This document shows, in pieces, positions 5,244 through 8,536 of a DNA stretch of 8,536 nt (positions within the stretch are counted from its first letter, which is position 1; every line of letters begins with the position of its first letter). The stretch spans positions 1-8,536 of the forward strand of contig JAJZFO010000320.1 in the NCBI GenBank assembly GCA_021805305.1. The letters run 5' to 3'. Origin of the DNA: Actinomycetes bacterium. GTDB taxonomy: Bacteria; Actinomycetota; Acidimicrobiia; Acidimicrobiales; RAAP-2. The notes below the pieces were generated by a model. The model worked only from the letters and a program-made list of their open reading frames with translations, searched no databases and was not told the origin of the DNA. Position numbers and translations under genes: made by a program.

Positions 5244-7082
5244 ATGATTGAATCCACTGAAAATAGTGGGTCGTCCCACGAGGACGACCTCGATCACGCG
5301 TTCTTCGGCGAGGGACACCCGGTGGGCCTGCCCACCTTCGAGCCCGCGGTGCAGGCGCACCTTCGTAACCGGCGAAAGATCAACAGCCCCGGCGAGCTCC
5401 TGGCGCTGCAGGAGCTGGTCCACTTCAAGTCGAGCCACGGCCGCTGGAGCATCGGCAAGGACCTCATCGGACTCATCCGTCGAGGGGGCTCCGGTGAGCG
5501 AGACGAGTCCTACTTAGACAAGTTGCGGCGCGAGACCGGTCGGGGCAAGTCCGAGTCCTCGACGTACGGACTGGCCACCTTCGACGGCCACCCCGTCGTG
5601 CTCTACGCCATGAACTGGGACTTCTTCGCGGGCTCCCTCGGCGTCGTGTCGGGTGAGACCTTCCAGGCGGCGGCGGACCTGGCCATCGCCAAGAAGCTCC
5701 CCTTCGTCAGCGTCTACGTCTCCAGTGGCGTGCGCCAACACGAGAACTTCGCCGGGCTCACGCAGATGACCAGAATGGTCGAAGCGATCCGCCACTACAA
5801 GGAGAAGGTCGCCCTGCCCCAGATCGCGGTACTCCTGGGCAACGTGTGGGGTGGCGTCTCGGCGAGCGCGGTCCCCAACGCGGACCTCATCGTGGCGACC
5901 TCGGGGACCGACTACGGCTTCGCCGGACCCAACGTCATCGAGGCCTTCGAGGGCAACGCCGTCCCGTCGGGCTCTCAGAGCGCCGAGGCCAACCTGCTCG
6001 ACCGCAACATCGACGTCGTCTTGCACGACGTCAAGGAGCTGGTGACCTACGTGGGCTCGGTCCTGTCCTCCACCACCCGGCCCGACCGTCAGCACCAGTT
6101 GAGTGCGGAGACGGTACCGGCCATCCGTAACGTCAGCGCCCCCGACGCCCGTCGCTCGTTCGACTTCGGACCCGTGGGGATCCAGGGGCCGTTCTTCGAC
6201 ATCGCCCCCGACGCCGAGTTCGTGCGCCCCTCGCCCTCGCGGGCCGCGTCGGCGGACCCCGCCGACGCCCTCGTCGAGCGCTACCAGGACCTGATGACCG
6301 ACGCCAACCGCATCGACCTGGAGTTCATTGCGCGTTACGCCTTCACCGACGCGACCGCGGTCTACAACTTCGTGCAAGAGACCGATTTCCGTCGCTACCC
6401 CGCCATCGTGGGGGCCTTCGCCAAGATCGGCGCACAACCCTTCGTCATCGTCGGGACCCAGCCCTCGTACCAGCGCATCGGCGACACCGTCGTCAAGCGT
6501 CCCTCGAATCCGGCCCCCGAGGACTTCGCCTTCATGGAGCGCATGCTCGACATCGGCGAACGACTGGGCCTCCCCGCGCTGTTCGTCACCGACACGCTCG
6601 GCGCCAAGCCCACCCTCGAAAGCGAGCGGCGCGGGCAGAGTCGCGCCATCGCGCGGTCCATCTTGAAGGGCATCGACTACTCCGAACCCGTCATCACGGT
6701 CGTCGCGGGCGCCCTGGGCTCGGGCGGTGGCCTGGCCACCACGCCCATGGCCGACCACGTGATCATGCTCGAGAAGGCGATGGCCTTCGTGGCCGAGCCA
6801 CGCTCGGCGGCGTCGATCCTCTACAAGACACCCTCCCCCTCACACGAGCAGGTCAAGGTGACGGTGTCCACCATGCGCTCCACCGCGGCCGACCAACTGG
6901 ACCTCGGACTCATCGACGAGGTCGTGACCGAGGACGCGAACCCCTTCGTCACGGTGGAACACCTGCACCAGGCCATCCTCGCCTCCTACGTGGAGCTCGC
7001 CGCACTCTCGGAGAAGAAGCGCCGCGCGCGCCGGCACGAACGGATCCGCAACCTGCGCGCCTTCGAAATCGTCCAGGAGTAG
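5244..7082 (+). CDS. fused AccD-AccA-like acyl-CoA carboxyltransferase
   Basis: This 612-residue protein joins two crotonase-fold carboxyltransferase halves in one chain, equal in length to E. coli AccD plus AccA. Such enzymes move a carboxyl group from biotin to an acyl-CoA, usually making malonyl-CoA for fatty acid synthesis. The AccD-like half spans about 50-275 and includes GSLGVVSGETF (130-140), WGGVSAS (202-208) and YGFAGPNVIEAF (224-235). A linker of about 60 residues follows. The AccA-like half (about 340-590) has ERRGQSRAIARSI (461-473), GALGSGGGLA (489-498) and SAASILYK (521-528). It ends in a basic tail (591-607). The AccD zinc finger is absent and I find no cysteine anywhere. Catalytic loops differ from E. 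coli: SSGVRQHE replaces SGGARMQE, and DTLGAKPT replaces DTPGAYPG. No biotin carboxylase or biotin carrier gene is in the window. The ATG is preferred to an in-frame TTG at 5235, which overlaps the -10 element. Confidence 0.85.
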   Translation: MIESTENSGSSHEDDLDHAFFGEGHPVGLPTFEPAVQAHLRNRRKINSPGELLALQELVHFKSSHGRWSIGKDLIGLIRRGGSGERDESYLDKLRRETGRGKSESSTYGLATFDGHPVVLYAMNWDFFAGSLGVVSGETFQAAADLAIAKKLPFVSVYVSSGVRQHENFAGLTQMTRMVEAIRHYKEKVALPQIAVLLGNVWGGVSASAVPNADLIVATSGTDYGFAGPNVIEAFEGNAVPSGSQSAEANLLDRNIDVVLHDVKELVTYVGSVLSSTTRPDRQHQLSAETVPAIRNVSAPDARRSFDFGPVGIQGPFFDIAPDAEFVRPSPSRAASADPADALVERYQDLMTDANRIDLEFIARYAFTDATAVYNFVQETDFRRYPAIVGAFAKIGAQPFVIVGTQPSYQRIGDTVVKRPSNPAPEDFAFMERMLDIGERLGLPALFVTDTLGAKPTLESERRGQSRAIARSILKGIDYSEPVITVVAGALGSGGGLATTPMADHVIMLEKAMAFVAEPRSAASILYKTPSPSHEQVKVTVSTMRSTAADQLDLGLIDEVVTEDANPFVTVEHLHQAILASYVELAALSEKKRRARRHERIRNLRAFEIVQE

Positions 7083-7104
7083 CACCTACCCGCCGAGTAG
7101 GTGC
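7082..7104. terminator. bidirectional terminator-like stem-loop between convergent genes
   Basis: GCACCTAC (7082-7089) and GTAGGTGC (7097-7104) form a perfect 8-bp stem with a 7-base loop. The stem starts on the last base of the carboxyltransferase stop codon and contains the CoA-transferase stop codon (7086-7088). It is placed to serve both convergent transcripts. No U-tract follows on either side, as is common in GC-rich actinobacteria. Confidence 0.55.
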
Positions 7105-8243
7105 GCGGTGTCCTGTCCGAAGCGTCGCGGACCACTGCGCAGACCCGGGCGCTGACCGTCGATGCGCAGCGGTGAGCGCATCGCGCGCACGGGACCGTGC
7201 GGGGTCGACATCTCGCCCACGAAGTCGCCCTCGGCCACGCTCAACTGCGCGAACGCGCCGGCCACGTCCAGAATCGGGGCGTGGGGCACCCCCGCCGCGT
7301 CGAGCGCCGCTAGCCACTCCTCGGTGGCGCGCGTGGCGAAGACGCGATCGAGCCGCTCACGCAAGTCCTCGCGGCGCGCCACGCGCTGTTCGTTGCGTTC
7401 GAATCCGTTCACCGCGCTGAGTTCGTCGTCGCCGAGCGCGGCGAGCAACCGCGCGAATTGGGCGTCGGTTCCCACCGCCAACATCACCGACCCGTCGCGC
7501 GTGCGCACCGGCCCGTAGGGGGCGATGGAGGGATGGTCGTTTCCCAAACGTCGCGGGTTGACGCCCGTGGCCAAGTACCCCTGCGCCTGATTAATGAGCG
7601 CCGACATCGTGGACTCCAGCAGCGGCGCCTCGAAGTGGCGGCCCGGCCGCTGCGCGAGTCGGGCGTAGAGGCCCGTGACCAGCGCGATGGCGCCGTAGAG
7701 TCCGGTGACGACGTCGGCGACGGGTGACCCCACCTTGGTGGGCTCACCCTCGGCCTCGCCCGTCACGCCCATGAGCCCCGATCGGGCCTGGGCCAGTACG
7801 TCGAAGGAGGGGCGCTGCGCGAGCGCGGTCCCCGACGCCGCGGGCGTCACGCTCACCCACACGCACTCGGGATTAGCGCGGCGTAGCCGCTCGATGCCGA
7901 GTGCGGCGTATTGCGCGGGCAGGTAATTCTCCACCACGGCGTCGGCGTGGCGCACCAGGGCCTCGACCGCGGCGAAGTCCGCGGCGTCGCGCAAGTCCGC
8001 CACCACGTTGCGGCGATGTCGATTGACGGCCAAGTAGTACGTCGCGTCCTCCCCGAAGGAGGGCGGGGCCAGGGAGCGCACGGGGTCGCCCTCGGGCCCC
8101 TCCACCTTGATGACGTCGGCACCGAGGTCGCCCGCGATCATCGCCGCCAGCGGACCCGCCAGCACGCGCGAGAAATCCAGGACGCGCACGCCCTCGAGCG
8201 GTAGACCCGTCCCCACGTTGACGTCGTGCAGGGGCCAGACCAC
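7086..8243 (-). CDS. class III CoA-transferase (CaiB/BaiF family)
   Basis: This 385-residue cytoplasmic enzyme probably transfers CoA between acyl-CoA and a free carboxylic acid, as in carnitine, formate/oxalate and bile-acid CoA-transferases. The N-terminus has the family hallmark PLEGVRVLDFSRVLAGPLAA (15-34) and the CoA-binding IKVEGPEGDPVR (45-56). SFDVLAQARSGLMGVTGE (146-163) is followed by the catalytic aspartate in PVADVVTG (D177, matching D169 of formyl-CoA transferase). The usual glycine-rich GFG turn near 133-138 reads TPAASG. The substrate is unknown. Two GTG starts compete: 8243, preferred because TACAGT lies six bases upstream, and 8216 (376 residues), which gives the more usual short N-terminus. 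Neither has a Shine-Dalgarno. The gene converges on the carboxyltransferase gene with a 3-bp gap and lies 20 bp after the MFS gene end. Confidence 0.88.
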   Translation of the reverse strand: MVWPLHDVNVGTGLPLEGVRVLDFSRVLAGPLAAMIAGDLGADVIKVEGPEGDPVRSLAPPSFGEDATYYLAVNRHRRNVVADLRDAADFAAVEALVRHADAVVENYLPAQYAALGIERLRRANPECVWVSVTPAASGTALAQRPSFDVLAQARSGLMGVTGEAEGEPTKVGSPVADVVTGLYGAIALVTGLYARLAQRPGRHFEAPLLESTMSALINQAQGYLATGVNPRRLGNDHPSIAPYGPVRTRDGSVMLAVGTDAQFARLLAALGDDELSAVNGFERNEQRVARREDLRERLDRVFATRATEEWLAALDAAGVPHAPILDVAGAFAQLSVAEGDFVGEMSTPHGPVRAMRSPLRIDGQRPGLRSGPRRFGQDTAHLLGG

Positions 8244-8249
8244 GTTCAA

Positions 8250-8255
8250 ACTGTA
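8250..8255 (-). promoter_or_regulatory. leaderless -10 element of the CoA-transferase gene (TACAGT)
   Basis: On the minus strand TACAGT is followed by six bases (TTGAAC) and then the GTG at 8243, the leaderless spacing also seen for nhaA and the Fur-family gene. The sequence 17 bp upstream is TTCGAC, only a partial -35, lying in the final codons and stop of the upstream gene. Confidence 0.5.
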
Positions 8256-8263
8256 GACCCGGA

Positions 8264-8536
8264 TCAGGCCGCGTCGAAGTGCGCCAACGGATGGATCGTG
8301 TGACCCGGCGTGGCCGCCGAACCCGGCAAGTAGAAGAACGTCACGACGCCGACCACGATGGCGGCGACCGCGGCCACGACGCAACCGCGGTGGAACCCGT
8401 CCATGAACGCCTGGTCCAGCCCCTCGTAGGTCGCGGCGCTGCGCGCCGCCGGGCCGGCCATGGCCACCACGCGCAGGGCCGCCTGCATCGAGCGCTGCGC
8501 CACCTCGATGCCGTGGTGACCCAGTCCCAGGGGGCC
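8264..8536 (-). CDS. probable MFS (DHA2-type) transporter, C-terminal part
   Basis: The reading frame is open from the right edge of the window to a TGA at 8264-8266, giving the last 90 residues of a longer minus-strand gene whose start lies outside. A polar/amphipathic stretch (QRSMQAALRVVAMAGPAARSA) leads into AFMDGFHRG and one clear transmembrane helix, CVVAAVAAIVVGVVTFFYLP, followed by a short hydrophilic tail. The 'AF(M/V)DG(F/M)H' segment before a final helix ending in LP is what DHA2-family drug exporters show at their C-terminus. A GTG inside this stretch (8503) is not the real start. The assignment rests on a short fragment and should be read as probable. It would be the second such exporter in the window. 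Confidence 0.6.
   Translation of the reverse strand, partial: GPLGLGHHGIEVAQRSMQAALRVVAMAGPAARSAATYEGLDQAFMDGFHRGCVVAAVAAIVVGVVTFFYLPGSAATPGHTIHPLAHFDAA

Noticed and set aside
5514..6758. Long minus-strand open frame (414 codons) antisense to the carboxyltransferase gene
   Set aside because: Composition is Gly/Asp/Val/Arg-rich without recognisable domains. It mirrors the codon bias of the real gene and has no promoter or ribosome site.
8244..8384. N-terminal extension of the CoA-transferase to 8384
   Set aside because: It would overlap the upstream MFS gene by about 120 bp in another frame and add an Arg-rich stretch unlike any family member. Starts at 8243 or 8216 fit far better.

Overview
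The window is GC-rich throughout, with strong G/C preference at third codon positions, GTG as well as ATG starts, and several apparently leaderless genes. The gene families fit an actinobacterium. A deep-branching lineage such as Acidimicrobiia is a guess from overall character, not something the sequence proves. There is no rRNA, tRNA, CRISPR array, transposase or integration signature, so this looks like ordinary chromosome.

Layout, left to right. An AT-richer spacer (1-87) precedes a 518-residue, 14-helix DHA2-type MFS drug exporter on the minus strand (88-1644). A 100-bp divergent intergenic region with a perfect 7-bp inverted repeat separates it from a plus-strand nhaA-type Na+/H+ antiporter (1745-2893). 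Next come a Fur-superfamily metalloregulator (2927-3376) and a two-gene ABC-2 exporter operon: the ATPase (3427-4347) and its permease (4340-5131) overlap by 8 bp, with a strong Shine-Dalgarno for the second gene. A 112-bp spacer carrying two pairs of 11-bp-spaced direct repeats leads to a 612-residue fused acyl-CoA carboxyltransferase (AccD-like half followed by AccA-like half; 5244-7082). It lacks the AccD zinc finger and has no cysteine. A convergent minus-strand class III CoA-transferase (CaiB/BaiF family; 7086-8243) ends 3 bp away, and a stem-loop spans the junction. At the right edge is the C-terminal end of a second gene on the minus strand, probably another MFS exporter (8264-8536 and beyond).

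The genes fall into two themes: membrane transport and ion homeostasis with a metalloregulator (left), and acyl-CoA metabolism (carboxyltransferase and CoA-transferase, right). Nothing shows that they form one pathway. The strongest cross-gene signal is regulatory. Three genes (nhaA, the Fur-family gene, the CoA-transferase) have a TANNNT hexamer exactly six bases before a start codon, the classic leaderless actinobacterial arrangement. The MFS and ABC permease genes instead have good Shine-Dalgarno sites. I do not see a clearly new multi-gene system. The most unusual items are the zinc-less fused carboxyltransferase with altered catalytic loops, its repeat-bearing promoter, and the operator-like palindrome between the MFS and nhaA genes.
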